Of a DNA stretch of 32,300 bases, positions 7,982 to 16,636 are shown one piece after another. A program made the translations under genes and the position numbers. How positions within the stretch are numbered: the first letter of the stretch is position 1; each line of letters begins with the position of its first letter. Location: the NCBI GenBank assembly GCA_020350565.1, contig CP070718.1, positions 2,302,880-2,335,179 of the forward strand, given 5' to 3'. Under the pieces are notes generated by a model, which was not told the origin of the DNA, made no database searches, and saw only the letters and a list, made by a program, of their open reading frames with translations. Origin of the DNA: Phycisphaerales bacterium (GTDB lineage Bacteria; Planctomycetota; Phycisphaerae; UBA1845).

Positions 7982-9658
7982 ATGTACGCAACGGAGACCG
8001 CGGAACACATGGTTGTTTCCAAGGTGCTGGACTCCGGCGGCATTACCCTGTCGCGCCTTGCGGCGCTGCGCATGGAAGCGGAGATCACGGGCCTCTCTGT
8101 GGTCGAGATGCTTCAGCGTGACGACTTCATCAGCGATGCAGAGGTCGCGCAGGTCTATGCGGACATCAGCGGGCTGAGATTCCTTGACCTGACGCGGCGC
8201 CAGCCGACACTCGCCTGGGCCCTTACGCTTCCCGAGAATGTCGCTCGGCGGAAGCTGTGCCTGGTATTCGGGGAAGTGGGCGGGCAGCTTGTTATCCTGG
8301 TGGCCGATCCGATCGATCCTGCCGTTCGCGCGGCTATTGCGTCCTGTTACGATCGCCCGATTCAGTATGTTGTCAGTCCGCGGTATCAGATTCTTGAAGC
8401 CATCGAGAAGGTCTATGGTGAAGCGCGGAAGAAGGGCGCGCGGCTCGCGGAGGCCGCTCCCATCTCCGCCCCGGTGGCGGCGGTATCCGCTTCGGGGCTG
8501 AACGTCGTTGAGCAGTTTGACAGTATTGTGGACGAGGCCGTCGATCGCCGCGCCAGCGACATTCACCTCGAGCCGGAGGAGGATCGCCTTCGTGTGAGAT
8601 TGCGGATCGACGGTCGGCTGGTCGAGACCCGAGCCTTTCCGCTGGAAACCGCGCCGCAGTTCATCTCGCGCGTCAAGGTGCTCGCCAATCTGGATATTAC
8701 CGAACGCCGCAAGCCGTTGGATGGCCGCTTCAGCCACCGAAGCTTTGAGCAGGAGATCGACATCCGCGTCGCGATCATTCCGGGTGCGCGCGGTGAGAGA
8801 GTGTCTCTGCGGCTTCTCGCGCGTGATCGTTCCTTGCTCTCGCTCGAGAACCTGGGTATGGGCACGGAGTTGCGACAGGCGTTCACCCGCCTGATTCATC
8901 GACCCTATGGCATCATCCTCATCACCGGTCCGACGGGAAGTGGCAAGAGCACTACGTTGCACGCCGCACTCCAGTGCATCAATACCGTCGACAAACACAT
9001 CATCACCGTCGAGGACCCGGTCGAGTTCGAGATCCCCGGGATCAATCAAGTGGCCGTTAATCGGGAGCACGGCGTCTCCTTCGCGCGTGCGCTGCGCAGC
9101 ATCCTTCGCCACGATCCGGACATCATCATGGTGGGTGAGATCCGCGATGAGGAAACAGCCCACCTCGCCCTGGAGGCTTCGCTGACCGGCCACCTGGTGT
9201 TCGCCACGCTGCACACCAATTCGGCGGCGGGTGCGGTGACGCGCTTGCTCGACATGGGTTGCGAGCCGTACCTGGTGGCCAGCTCGCTGATCGCGGTGAT
9301 GGCCCAGCGCCTCGTTCGCAAAATCTGCGCCAACTGCAGAAAGGAATACGAACCCAACCTTACGGAACGCAAGATTCTGGGCATTCCAGCGGATCGCCCC
9401 GGTGTGCTCATTTGTCGCGGCGGCGGCTGTTCGCGGTGCCTGCGCAGCGGCTATTACGATCGAATCGGCGTTTATGAATACATTCCCTTTGATTCCGGCC
9501 TCTCCGAACTGGTTATGGAAAGCGCGCCCACCGAGAAGATCCAGCATTACGCCGTCAGCCACGGGGCCATCACCCTCCGTGAGGACGCCATCACCAAGGT
9601 GAAGGACGGACACACGACCCTCGAGGAGGCGCTGCGGGTGACGGTCGCTGATCGGTGA
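7982..9658 (+). CDS. GspE/PilB-family secretion or pilus assembly ATPase
   Basis: A 558-residue hexameric ATPase of the type II secretion/type IV pilus family, which powers pseudopilus or pilus assembly at the inner membrane. The MshEN-like N-terminal domain spans about 30-150, and the N2 domain starts near 175 (SDIHLEPEEDRLRVRLRIDG). Walker A is GPTGSGKS at 316-323, the Asp box ITVEDPVE at 341-348, Walker B DPDIIMVGEIRD at 378-389 and the His box TGHLVFATLHTN at 402-413. A zinc finger uses C449, C452, C478, C483 and C486. All key residues are present and the length is normal. AAGGAG lies 8 bases before the ATG. No gspF, pilT or pseudopilin gene is adjacent, so its partners must be elsewhere. 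Family is certain; secretion versus pilus assignment is not. Confidence 0.95.
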   Translation: MYATETAEHMVVSKVLDSGGITLSRLAALRMEAEITGLSVVEMLQRDDFISDAEVAQVYADISGLRFLDLTRRQPTLAWALTLPENVARRKLCLVFGEVGGQLVILVADPIDPAVRAAIASCYDRPIQYVVSPRYQILEAIEKVYGEARKKGARLAEAAPISAPVAAVSASGLNVVEQFDSIVDEAVDRRASDIHLEPEEDRLRVRLRIDGRLVETRAFPLETAPQFISRVKVLANLDITERRKPLDGRFSHRSFEQEIDIRVAIIPGARGERVSLRLLARDRSLLSLENLGMGTELRQAFTRLIHRPYGIILITGPTGSGKSTTLHAALQCINTVDKHIITVEDPVEFEIPGINQVAVNREHGVSFARALRSILRHDPDIIMVGEIRDEETAHLALEASLTGHLVFATLHTNSAAGAVTRLLDMGCEPYLVASSLIAVMAQRLVRKICANCRKEYEPNLTERKILGIPADRPGVLICRGGGCSRCLRSGYYDRIGVYEYIPFDSGLSELVMESAPTEKIQHYAVSHGAITLREDAITKVKDGHTTLEEALRVTVADR

Positions 9659-9759
9659 TGGCACAGGCAACGAGGCAGCCGACTGGGCGCGCATTCAGAC
9701 ATCAAGAGAATCGAGTCGCGGCATCTGAGTGGCTGTTGCGATGTAAAGGCAACTGGTCT

Positions 9760-10281
9760 TCAGACCATCCAGTCCTCCTGGTCATTGTCCTCAACCTGAT
9801 TGATGCCGAACGTCTTGAGCCATTCTTCGGTTTCCTCCGGTGAGGGGGCTTTGGGTTTCTCGGGCGTGGCGGCCTGGGAGGTGTCGGCTGGAGTTCCGGG
9901 CGCGGCGAACACCTCCCGGACGAACGCGGGGGAATCGCTCCATGCACACCTGCGGTACTTGGCCTCGGTCGCGATGGCGGTGTCGCTGGACACAACGCGC
10001 GTGCTGCCGGGGTCTTTCGTCTTGCGAATCAGCTTGATGATCACGTCGTCAGCCGTGAGCGGGGCACTGAATTTGACGGTGATTCTTGGCGAGTCCATCT
10101 GTCTGGCCATCCTGGTTTCCGGGACTGGGCCATCGAAGACGAGCGTAATCTTGTCCTCCCGTTTCTGAGCCCACCGCTCGATGACCCGGACGAGCGTCTC
10201 CCGGCCGACGGCGGGTATCGGTGCGTGCTCATGCATTGCGAAGAGCAGGTTGTTTCCATCGATGATGACGTGGGTCAGCAT
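9760..10281 (-). CDS. YacP-like NYN-domain nuclease
   Basis: A 173-residue protein whose first 120 residues form an NYN/PIN-like RNase domain. It opens with THVIIDGNNLLFA (Asp8 and the Asn pair), then KITLVFDGPVPE, a TADDVIIKLIRK helix and STRVVSSDTAIATEA. These carry the conserved acidic metal ligands of the DUF901/YacP family (Bacillus YacP/Rae1 acts on ribosome-associated mRNA). The last 45 residues are a Pro/Glu-rich linker and a short acidic helix (EETEEWLKTFGINQ). The start lies 2 bases after the stop of the RNase HII-like gene, so the two are almost certainly translationally coupled. Substrate is unknown. It converges on the GspE-type gene. Confidence 0.87.
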   Translation of the reverse strand: MLTHVIIDGNNLLFAMHEHAPIPAVGRETLVRVIERWAQKREDKITLVFDGPVPETRMARQMDSPRITVKFSAPLTADDVIIKLIRKTKDPGSTRVVSSDTAIATEAKYRRCAWSDSPAFVREVFAAPGTPADTSQAATPEKPKAPSPEETEEWLKTFGINQVEDNDQEDWMV

Positions 10282-10283
10282 GA

Positions 10284-11246
10284 TCAGCGCTCACGTATCA
10301 TCAGCGTTCGGTTGATCGACAGGCGTGTGATGGCCGGCGCCGCCTCGCGCAGCCAGCGTCGTGCATCGCGATAATACCCGGCCGTCGGCGTGAGCCCTTT
10401 CATCTGTTTGCACCAGTAGCCGTTGAACAGGCCCATAAACAGCTCTCTCAGGTATTTGCTATAGATGCTCGCGAGGGCAACCGGGAAGTGCTTTTGGTCG
10501 CCGTCGGTTATGAACTCGATCTCAACGAGACGTTGAGGATTGCTCAGGCGATAGGCGCTGCGCTCTTTGCTTTCCTCGACAATGGTCATCTCGAAGCTGG
10601 TGAACGCCTGCATGAGGTGCTCGCGATAACGAAGGCGTCCCCCCAGGCGGTCCACGAGGAAGCACACGTGGCGCTCCGAAACGCCTCGGAGAATGCGGTC
10701 CATCACACTGAGGACCTGTCCCAGCAGCGCCATCGCCTTGTTTCGTGTCCGTCCGATGATCCGGTTGAAATGCCCTGCCGGCAGCGGCTCGGCGGTGGCG
10801 CCCAGGAAGGCAATGCCGGCTTGTTCGCAGTTGCGGCGGACGGCGTTCGCTCGAGTGGCGATGTCGCCGGTTGCTTCCGAGACCGGAAGGGTGAAATTCG
10901 CCCTGGCGTACCAGGGATACTCTTCCAGCGCCGGTGCCCCTCCGGGCCAGACCGTCTCTAGCAGCTCAAGCCACTTTTGTGGCCGTTTATCGCTTACGGC
11001 GAGCATGACGAGCGCCGGTCGCTCGATCGCGTGAAGGTGTTCCCGTTTTCTGTACAGTTGTTTGCTATCGGTGATCACGAGCCGGCGACCCGAACGGATC
11101 GGCTGCCGTGTGCACGTCTCGCGAAGTGAGTCCCACAATGATTCACTAGTCTGGTCGTCCGGGACTCGGAAAGAGACACCTGTGACCACCAGAGGTCCAA
11201 GGATCGGACCAAAGCCCGCTTCATCTATGCCTGCGAGAATCGTCAC
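10284..11246 (-). CDS. Divergent RNase HII-like protein
   Basis: A 320-residue protein with an RNase HII-type fold. GIDEAGFGPILGP opens it (Asp8, Glu9), DSKQL follows at 60-64, then FLVDRLGG (Asp199). A block at 247-270 (TDGDQKHFPVALASIYSKYL) matches the HII segment GDSxxxxIxAASxxAKxxRD, with Asp250 as the fourth acid. KGLTPTAGYY matches the KGYPT region. All four catalytic acids are thus present, but the GRG motif that reads the RNA-DNA junction in RNase HII is GFG here. The protein is about 100 residues longer than typical HII, with an insert around 85-165. It therefore probably cuts a nucleic acid, but not necessarily the standard HII substrate. The start is GTG with no strong ribosome binding site. 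It forms an operon with the NYN gene. Confidence 0.82.
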   Translation of the reverse strand: MTILAGIDEAGFGPILGPLVVTGVSFRVPDDQTSESLWDSLRETCTRQPIRSGRRLVITDSKQLYRKREHLHAIERPALVMLAVSDKRPQKWLELLETVWPGGAPALEEYPWYARANFTLPVSEATGDIATRANAVRRNCEQAGIAFLGATAEPLPAGHFNRIIGRTRNKAMALLGQVLSVMDRILRGVSERHVCFLVDRLGGRLRYREHLMQAFTSFEMTIVEESKERSAYRLSNPQRLVEIEFITDGDQKHFPVALASIYSKYLRELFMGLFNGYWCKQMKGLTPTAGYYRDARRWLREAAPAITRLSINRTLMIRER

Positions 11247-11372
11247 CGTCGCACCGTAGGGTACAGCCGCTTATCGCGGACGAGTCTACGGCTCGGTGGA
11301 ACGGAGGGCAATATGCAAAGAACTGCGATGGGAACCGGCGGGGCATCTTAAGGAAGGCGGCAATCGTGCAAT

Positions 11373-11403
11373 GGGTGGTATGCCTTGAAGGCACGACCCA
11401 CCC
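11373..11403 (-). terminator. Possible hairpin terminator after the TPR gene
   Basis: GGGTGG (11373-11378) can pair with CCACCC (11398-11403), enclosing TGCCTT/AAGGCA (11381-11393). It lies just past the TPR stop codon. No U-tract follows on the minus strand, so it would be a weak or factor-assisted terminator. Confidence 0.3.
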
Positions 11404-11405
11404 GA

Positions 11406-12611
11406 TCAATCGGGGGACCGCGCCGGGTCGGGGGCGGGCTGCTGCTTCACCTCATCGGAGGCCACCGCCTCGTTTGGCTGGTCCTTCGTCTCGGGCGGTT
11501 GAGTTTTGAACCTCTCGAGAGACTGTCGGGCAGGGCCGTGGTCGGGGTGCCCTTCGAGGATCTCCTTATAGGTTTCCTTCGCTTCTTCTGTGCGATTAAG
11601 TTTGTGCAGCAACTCGGCCCGCTTTTCGAGCAGCTCGAGCGGTCGGCCGGGCTTGGCCGCTTCAAGCCCGAGGTTAACGGCTCTCAAAGCGTCAATGGCC
11701 GATAGTTCAAGTCGAACGGCCGCCGTGGCCTCGAGGTTGTCGGCCAATTCGATGTAAAGCTTCACCGCGTCCGGCGTTTGCTTGATACGATTCCTTAAAA
11801 GACTGGTGAGCGCGGAATACTGTGCCTCGAGAGTCCTGAGGGCTGCTGCATCGGTGGGATCCCTGTCCCTCTGCAGCTTGGCGCGGTCCACGGCCTGGAT
11901 CGCCACTTGCGTGGCTTCTGCATACTCGTCTTCCCTTGCGAGCATCGCGGCGAGGTGGGCAATGTAGGCCACGGTTCCTTGCGCGTCTGCGTTGACGGCG
12001 CGTCGCGCGTATTCGGTGGCATCCTTCGTTCGTCCCAGATTGCTGTACGCCCGGGACAGGCCGAATAATACGCTCGGCTGGTTCTCATGGAGCTGATTGG
12101 CTTTCGCGTACTCTGACTCCGCCAGGGCCGGATAGTCATCGACGAAGAGGTCACCCAGGATTCGAAAAGCTCGCCATTCGCTTTGCCCGATCCGCGATTT
12201 GGTGAACACTTCGAGTTCGGTGGTCGCGTCACCAAAACGACCCGTGTAGGCGAAAGTGACGCCATTGAAGTAGGGAATCCAGGGATTGCCCGGATCCTGG
12301 ATGGTCAAAGTGGCGCTGCAGCGCTGCAGGTCGTCGGCGGCCGCCTGGACCGTCTCAAGGTTTTTTTCCTCGTCTATGGTCTCGATGGATTGTCGACCCA
12401 AGAGGATTGCCTCTTCCACGGTCAGCGACTTCTTAGGTTCCTCTTTTGGCTCACCCGCATCCGCGGCGTCCTTTGTCGCGGCGCTCTCACGGCGGTCTTC
12501 CGCGGCCGATTCCGGTGCTGTTGGCTTTTGGGAATCGACTTGAGCATGGGCAAACGGCTGCATCAGGCAAGCGAAGCCGATCAAGGCCGGCAAGAAGGCT
12601 CGGACATTCAT
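11406..12611 (-). CDS. Exported TPR-repeat protein
   Basis: A 401-residue protein with a Sec signal peptide (MNVRAFLPALIGFACLMQPF, cleavage likely after AHA near residue 23), so probably periplasmic or outer-membrane associated. After a charged, low-complexity stretch (about 25-65) come helical pairs of TPR type through about 70-370. The clearest repeats are WRAFRILGDLFVDDYPALAE, SVLFGLSRAYSNLGRTKDAT and LLEKRAELLHKLNRTEEAKE. The tail is Pro/Glu/Lys-rich. The frame opens further upstream, but the signal peptide and GGAG 8 bases before this ATG fix the start at 12611. It lies 200 bases after fliS on the same strand. A link to flagella is suggested only by position. Confidence 0.82.
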   Translation of the reverse strand: MNVRAFLPALIGFACLMQPFAHAQVDSQKPTAPESAAEDRRESAATKDAADAGEPKEEPKKSLTVEEAILLGRQSIETIDEEKNLETVQAAADDLQRCSATLTIQDPGNPWIPYFNGVTFAYTGRFGDATTELEVFTKSRIGQSEWRAFRILGDLFVDDYPALAESEYAKANQLHENQPSVLFGLSRAYSNLGRTKDATEYARRAVNADAQGTVAYIAHLAAMLAREDEYAEATQVAIQAVDRAKLQRDRDPTDAAALRTLEAQYSALTSLLRNRIKQTPDAVKLYIELADNLEATAAVRLELSAIDALRAVNLGLEAAKPGRPLELLEKRAELLHKLNRTEEAKETYKEILEGHPDHGPARQSLERFKTQPPETKDQPNEAVASDEVKQQPAPDPARSPD

Positions 12612-12815
12612 CTGCTGTACTCCGACCAGGAACCTATCGCGTTCACAAGTTCTGTCAGAGGCAAGACTATAGCAGCTTGTGCAAGGGGGACGCAATCACG
12701 CCGTGGTTGCCCGAGGGATGTTCCCAGGACGGAGAGAGAATCGCGAAGCGCATCGGATCAGGTGCATTGCAGAGCTAAGGCATCGGGAACCGCGTTCGTG
12801 AATCGCCCGGCCCTA

Positions 12816-13265
12816 TCATCCCTCGACGGACAGGGTCTGACCCGGTTCTTCGACGGTCTGGGGCGCTTGGGTCGGCTGCTCCTTGCGGGCCTCTGCCACT
12901 TTGTCACAGACCATTTGCCAGGTCTCACGCTCGATGCGGAGCACGCGTAGAGCGTCGTCGATAGCCTGCACGTCCCGGTTGGTGCACGCGTCGACCAGCT
13001 TGTTGTACAAAAACAGATAGAGGGACGCCATCCGCTCGCATAGCTCCTGGTTCACGTCGTAGTTCAGGCCGTTCCGCATCTCCAGGATGATGTGCTGAGC
13101 GCGGGTGAGCTTCTCGTACGACGTCTCATAATCCTCGCTGATGATGGCGTCCTTGGCTTGTCCTGAGAAGCGAATCGCCCCGTCGTACAGCATGAGCTGC
13201 AATTGTTCAGGCGTGGCCGTCATCACGGCGTCCCGAAGATACGGGTTGACCTCGTTGCTGGTCAT
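12816..13265 (-). CDS. fliS: Flagellar export chaperone FliS
   Basis: FliS binds the disordered C-terminus of newly made flagellin and keeps it from polymerising before export. The 149-residue product matches the family in length. It shows the typical N-terminus (NPYLRDAVMTATPEQLQLMLYDGAI), then helical segments including YEKLTRAQHIILEMRNGLN and LYLFLYNKLVDAC. The last 20 residues (Gln/Pro/Glu-rich) extend beyond the usual end. It lies 64 bases after fliD, a common fliD-fliS arrangement, with both flagellin genes further upstream on the same strand. Confidence 0.96.
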   Translation of the reverse strand: MTSNEVNPYLRDAVMTATPEQLQLMLYDGAIRFSGQAKDAIISEDYETSYEKLTRAQHIILEMRNGLNYDVNQELCERMASLYLFLYNKLVDACTNRDVQAIDDALRVLRIERETWQMVCDKVAEARKEQPTQAPQTVEEPGQTLSVEG

Positions 13266-13329
13266 TGCGCCCGTATCATCGGTTGATGGTGAACCGCGAA
13301 TGATGAAAAACTCCTACTTGATCCTGGTG

Positions 13330-16300
13330 TTATGACGAGGCCGAGGGTATCAGCGAGGACAGGGCGATCAGGGCGTTCTGTTGTTCCTGCAGACTCGCCA
13401 AGGCCCTTTCCAACCCTATGAACTGGCTTTCCAACCGGGAGCGCTTCGCTTCCAGCAGCACGTTGAGTGCGGCAATGCGGTCATTGAGGAGCTCCTTCTG
13501 GTTTTCCAGCAGGTCGTCGCGCTGGGCGATCAGACCGTCGCTCTCCCGCGTGATCCCGTCGAGCGTCTCCTTCACGATCGCCCCGAAGCCGCTCTCGGCT
13601 TCGGTGAAGAGCTTCTCCACCTGCTCCGGTGCCCGGACATAGGCCTCGCGGAACTTCTCCTCGTCGAAGGTGAGCTTGTTGTCTCCGGAGATCCGAATTC
13701 CGACGGAGAACAGCCAAGAGAACTCGCCGCTTCCGAACCGCCGAGTCACGGCGTTGGCCAGCCGAGTGCGAATGGCATTGACTGTAGAGTCGCCCAGCAG
13801 GATGCCACGCTCGAGAGTATCGGGGTCAAAACTGGTGTACTCGTCGATGGTGCTTTGGACGTCGTTGAAGTCCTCGACAAACGTCAGGACGGCCTCGACG
13901 ATTGAATCAATGTCCTGGGCCACCGTTACGGTGACGTCTTCGTCGGCGGACGCGAGCAGGTTCAGGGTGACGCCTTCGATGACGTCGTCGATTGTGTTGC
14001 TTGAGCTGGAAATCAGCAGCGGGTCCGATGCCTCGGAGCCGCCGACGCTGATCAGCGCATCCTGAGCCCGGGCGAGCGTCGTGAATCCGAAGTCGATTCC
14101 GATCTCGTCAATGATGAGCGCTCCTGCGGAGCCCGATACTTCCGAGGTGACGGTCAGGCTGAACGGATTCATCTCGCCATGATCGTTGAGAATCGAGGCG
14201 CTGAACGGCCCGCCGGCCTCGTTGATTTTCCGGACAACGTCCGCCAGCGCGTCCGACGCGGCGATATCGATTCGGATTTCGTTGCTGCCGTCGATGAAGT
14301 TTTCGCCGTCTTCAGCGGTGCCGATGATTCTAAGATCGCTGGCGGTTGTGCTGCCGGTGACGTCCTCAATGGTCAACGAGGACGTGCCGCCGGACGTATC
14401 CTCGATGAGCAAACCGTCGCCTGTGTGGTTGATACGGGCTACGAGGGTGTCCGGCGTTTGGTCATTGATCTGATCGATGGCTTCACCGAGTGTTTCAAGC
14501 CCGTTGGGCAGGTTAATCTCAAAAACCGCGCCGCTGGAGTCGGCGATGCGGAAGCGTCCGCTGGCTACCCCGCGGCCACCATTGAGGTCCTCCAGGTTTG
14601 TCTGTCTGGAGATGTATTGGAGCTGAAGATTGGCACTCAGAAGCGCGCCATCGGGGTTGAGATCGACCTCCTGAAACGTGCCGCTGATGCCGAGCGTCTC
14701 AGCCATTGTGCCGGTCACATCGCCGATGCTGATGGGACCCTCAACGCCTTGGGCATGCCTCAGCTCGAGCTTGTTTCCACTCGCACTGACCGAAGCGACG
14801 AGCCCCGTGTCCGGCTGCCCATCGCCATCCTGATCCGCGTTGATCAGGTCGATGACGTCCTGGAGCGTCTTCGCGCCGGAGAAGTCGATGCTCCTAGTGA
14901 GTTGGTTGCCCACCGTGAATGCCACTTCACCGAGCTCGAGGCCTTGTCCGCCGTTGAGCGAGGAAAGCAGAACCGTCTCCAGGCCGGCGATCAGATCCCG
15001 TGACCGGAAGTCCTGCCCCCCTTCGAACGAGGCGCCCTCCAGGCCGAGATCGCGTGCAGCGGTTGAGCCTTCTGATGAGCTGACCAGGATCGGCTCGACC
15101 GTAAAGGCCGACGTGCCGAGCTGGATGGCGTTGCCGTCGTCGGAGATGCGGGCTTCGACGAAGCCAGCGTTGTCCGGTGCGAAGTTGATCGCCCGGATGA
15201 CGTCGCCGATGGTCGTGACTCGGTAGACGTCTCGGCCGCTCACGGAGCTATCCTCGACGTCCGTGGCGATGCCCAGGTCGGCGGCCGCGAAACCCTCCAG
15301 GTCCTCGATGACGAGGTTTTGAGCGATCTCCTCTGGCGTATCCGTTGTGTCGGAGATGAGGAACCTGGAATTGACCGTTGTCGCCGTGACGCCGATTCCG
15401 GCGTTATTGATGGCATTCAATACGTCCTGGACGGTCGTCGCTTCGGACAGATCCACCTCGGCCGACTGTCCTGAGCGGTCGGTCATCCTGATGGTCCCTA
15501 GTCGAACTCCGTTGCCGCTATTGAGGATTTCCAGATTCGTGTCGGCGGCCAACACGTCGCTAAGGGACACGGTGAAGGACCCTAATGAGCCGGCGTCGAA
15601 TTCGAGGTCACCGGTCGGAATGAACTGGCCGCGTCTGCCCACGCCGTTGCCGTCGTTGAGGATCGAGAGGGGGGTGGAGTCGGCGAGGAAGACGAGGTCG
15701 CGGCCGTCAATGCGACCTTCCGTGGAGGCTCCCAGAATGCCGAGGTCGAACGCTGTGGAACCGCCGATTGTGTCGGCCACGATCAGACTTCCCAGCCCGC
15801 TGCCGTCACCGACACTGAGGTCTTGGATGAGGATGCGGTCACCTGTCGCACCATTGGGACCGGCAACAGAGGTCACGGAAGCGCGGACGCTGATCTGCGT
15901 GCTGTTATTGATGGCCTCGAGCACGTCCTCGATAGTCATGGCCGTGGAAAGATCGATCTCTGCTGTGTTGCCGCCCTGGTCGGTGATGGTAATGGTCCCA
16001 CGCCTGATGCCTTCGCCCCCGTTGAGGCTATCGAGGCGTGTGCTGCGGTTCACCCGGCCCTGACCGACCTCGAAGGAGATGCTGCCCGCGCCGACCGGGC
16101 TCGTGTCGGTGTCGGCGTATCCTCGGCTCATCAATGAGTGGTTGGTCACCAGCCGGATGACGTTGAACGTGTGGCTGCCCGGCACGGCGCTCGTGCCGGC
16201 CTCAGCCGTAAGAACGTTCTCGTTGGTGCTGTTGACGGCGAAGCGGTCGAAGAACGTCGGTTTGGTGAATCGCAGGGCGGTGTTTTGGAGGGCGAGGAGT

Positions 16301-16461
16301 CTAGCAGAGAGGCCTGCGAAAGCCGTCCGCTGAGCGTCGATATCGGTGACCCGCCCCTCGAGCTGGCGCACGGGCCTGGCTTCGATCTCCATCAATTGTT
16401 CGATCGTGGCCGCGAAGTCGATTCCCGATATCAGACCGATGCCGGTGCTGATCCCTGCCAT
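13330..16461 (-). CDS. fliD: Flagellar filament cap protein FliD, giant repeat-containing form
   Basis: FliD caps the filament and catalyses flagellin folding at the tip. The N-terminal FliD domain (MAGISTGIGLISGIDFAATI, through about residue 100) and the C-terminal FliD/HAP2 coiled-coil region (about 830-1043) are both clear. Between them is an unusually long insert, making 1043 residues against about 470 in E. coli. The insert holds at least five units of about 100 residues. Most open with L-N-x-G-x-G, carry a flagellin_IN core of the form TIxDVLxAIN and end near A-x-D-L-G-I. The start is the ATG at 16461, giving the family N-terminus, with AGAGG 9 bases upstream; the longer frame has no support. 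CCGATAA at 16534-16540 on this strand may be a sigma-28 -10 element. Confidence 0.95.
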   Translation of the reverse strand: MAGISTGIGLISGIDFAATIEQLMEIEARPVRQLEGRVTDIDAQRTAFAGLSARLLALQNTALRFTKPTFFDRFAVNSTNENVLTAEAGTSAVPGSHTFNVIRLVTNHSLMSRGYADTDTSPVGAGSISFEVGQGRVNRSTRLDSLNGGEGIRRGTITITDQGGNTAEIDLSTAMTIEDVLEAINNSTQISVRASVTSVAGPNGATGDRILIQDLSVGDGSGLGSLIVADTIGGSTAFDLGILGASTEGRIDGRDLVFLADSTPLSILNDGNGVGRRGQFIPTGDLEFDAGSLGSFTVSLSDVLAADTNLEILNSGNGVRLGTIRMTDRSGQSAEVDLSEATTVQDVLNAINNAGIGVTATTVNSRFLISDTTDTPEEIAQNLVIEDLEGFAAADLGIATDVEDSSVSGRDVYRVTTIGDVIRAINFAPDNAGFVEARISDDGNAIQLGTSAFTVEPILVSSSEGSTAARDLGLEGASFEGGQDFRSRDLIAGLETVLLSSLNGGQGLELGEVAFTVGNQLTRSIDFSGAKTLQDVIDLINADQDGDGQPDTGLVASVSASGNKLELRHAQGVEGPISIGDVTGTMAETLGISGTFQEVDLNPDGALLSANLQLQYISRQTNLEDLNGGRGVASGRFRIADSSGAVFEINLPNGLETLGEAIDQINDQTPDTLVARINHTGDGLLIEDTSGGTSSLTIEDVTGSTTASDLRIIGTAEDGENFIDGSNEIRIDIAASDALADVVRKINEAGGPFSASILNDHGEMNPFSLTVTSEVSGSAGALIIDEIGIDFGFTTLARAQDALISVGGSEASDPLLISSSSNTIDDVIEGVTLNLLASADEDVTVTVAQDIDSIVEAVLTFVEDFNDVQSTIDEYTSFDPDTLERGILLGDSTVNAIRTRLANAVTRRFGSGEFSWLFSVGIRISGDNKLTFDEEKFREAYVRAPEQVEKLFTEAESGFGAIVKETLDGITRESDGLIAQRDDLLENQKELLNDRIAALNVLLEAKRSRLESQFIGLERALASLQEQQNALIALSSLIPSASS

Positions 16462-16533
16462 GGCTGTGCGCCTCTCAATGGGTAACGGTTGGGTGTGGCG
16501 CGCCTGGTCGGCGCGCACACCAAGTCCTTGTCT

Positions 16534-16541
16534 TTATCGGT
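16534..16541 (-). promoter_or_regulatory. Possible sigma-28 -10 element before fliD
   Basis: ACCGATAA on the minus strand matches the sigma-28 -10 consensus GCCGATAA at seven of eight bases, 73 bases before the fliD ATG. No good TAAA-type -35 sits at the right distance, so support is partial. Confidence 0.35.
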
Positions 16542-16636
16542 TTGAGTCGAGAAGGGACTGAAATCAGCGCCCGCGGGCGGCCCCGGCTTTGAAGCGGGAC
16601 GCCTGCCGGGTGTTTTGCCTCTGGGCGCCTAGGGGC

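Noticed and set aside
7943-9694. A 583-codon frame on the minus strand opposite the GspE-type gene
   Set aside because: Shadow frame; the plus strand encodes every GspE motif.
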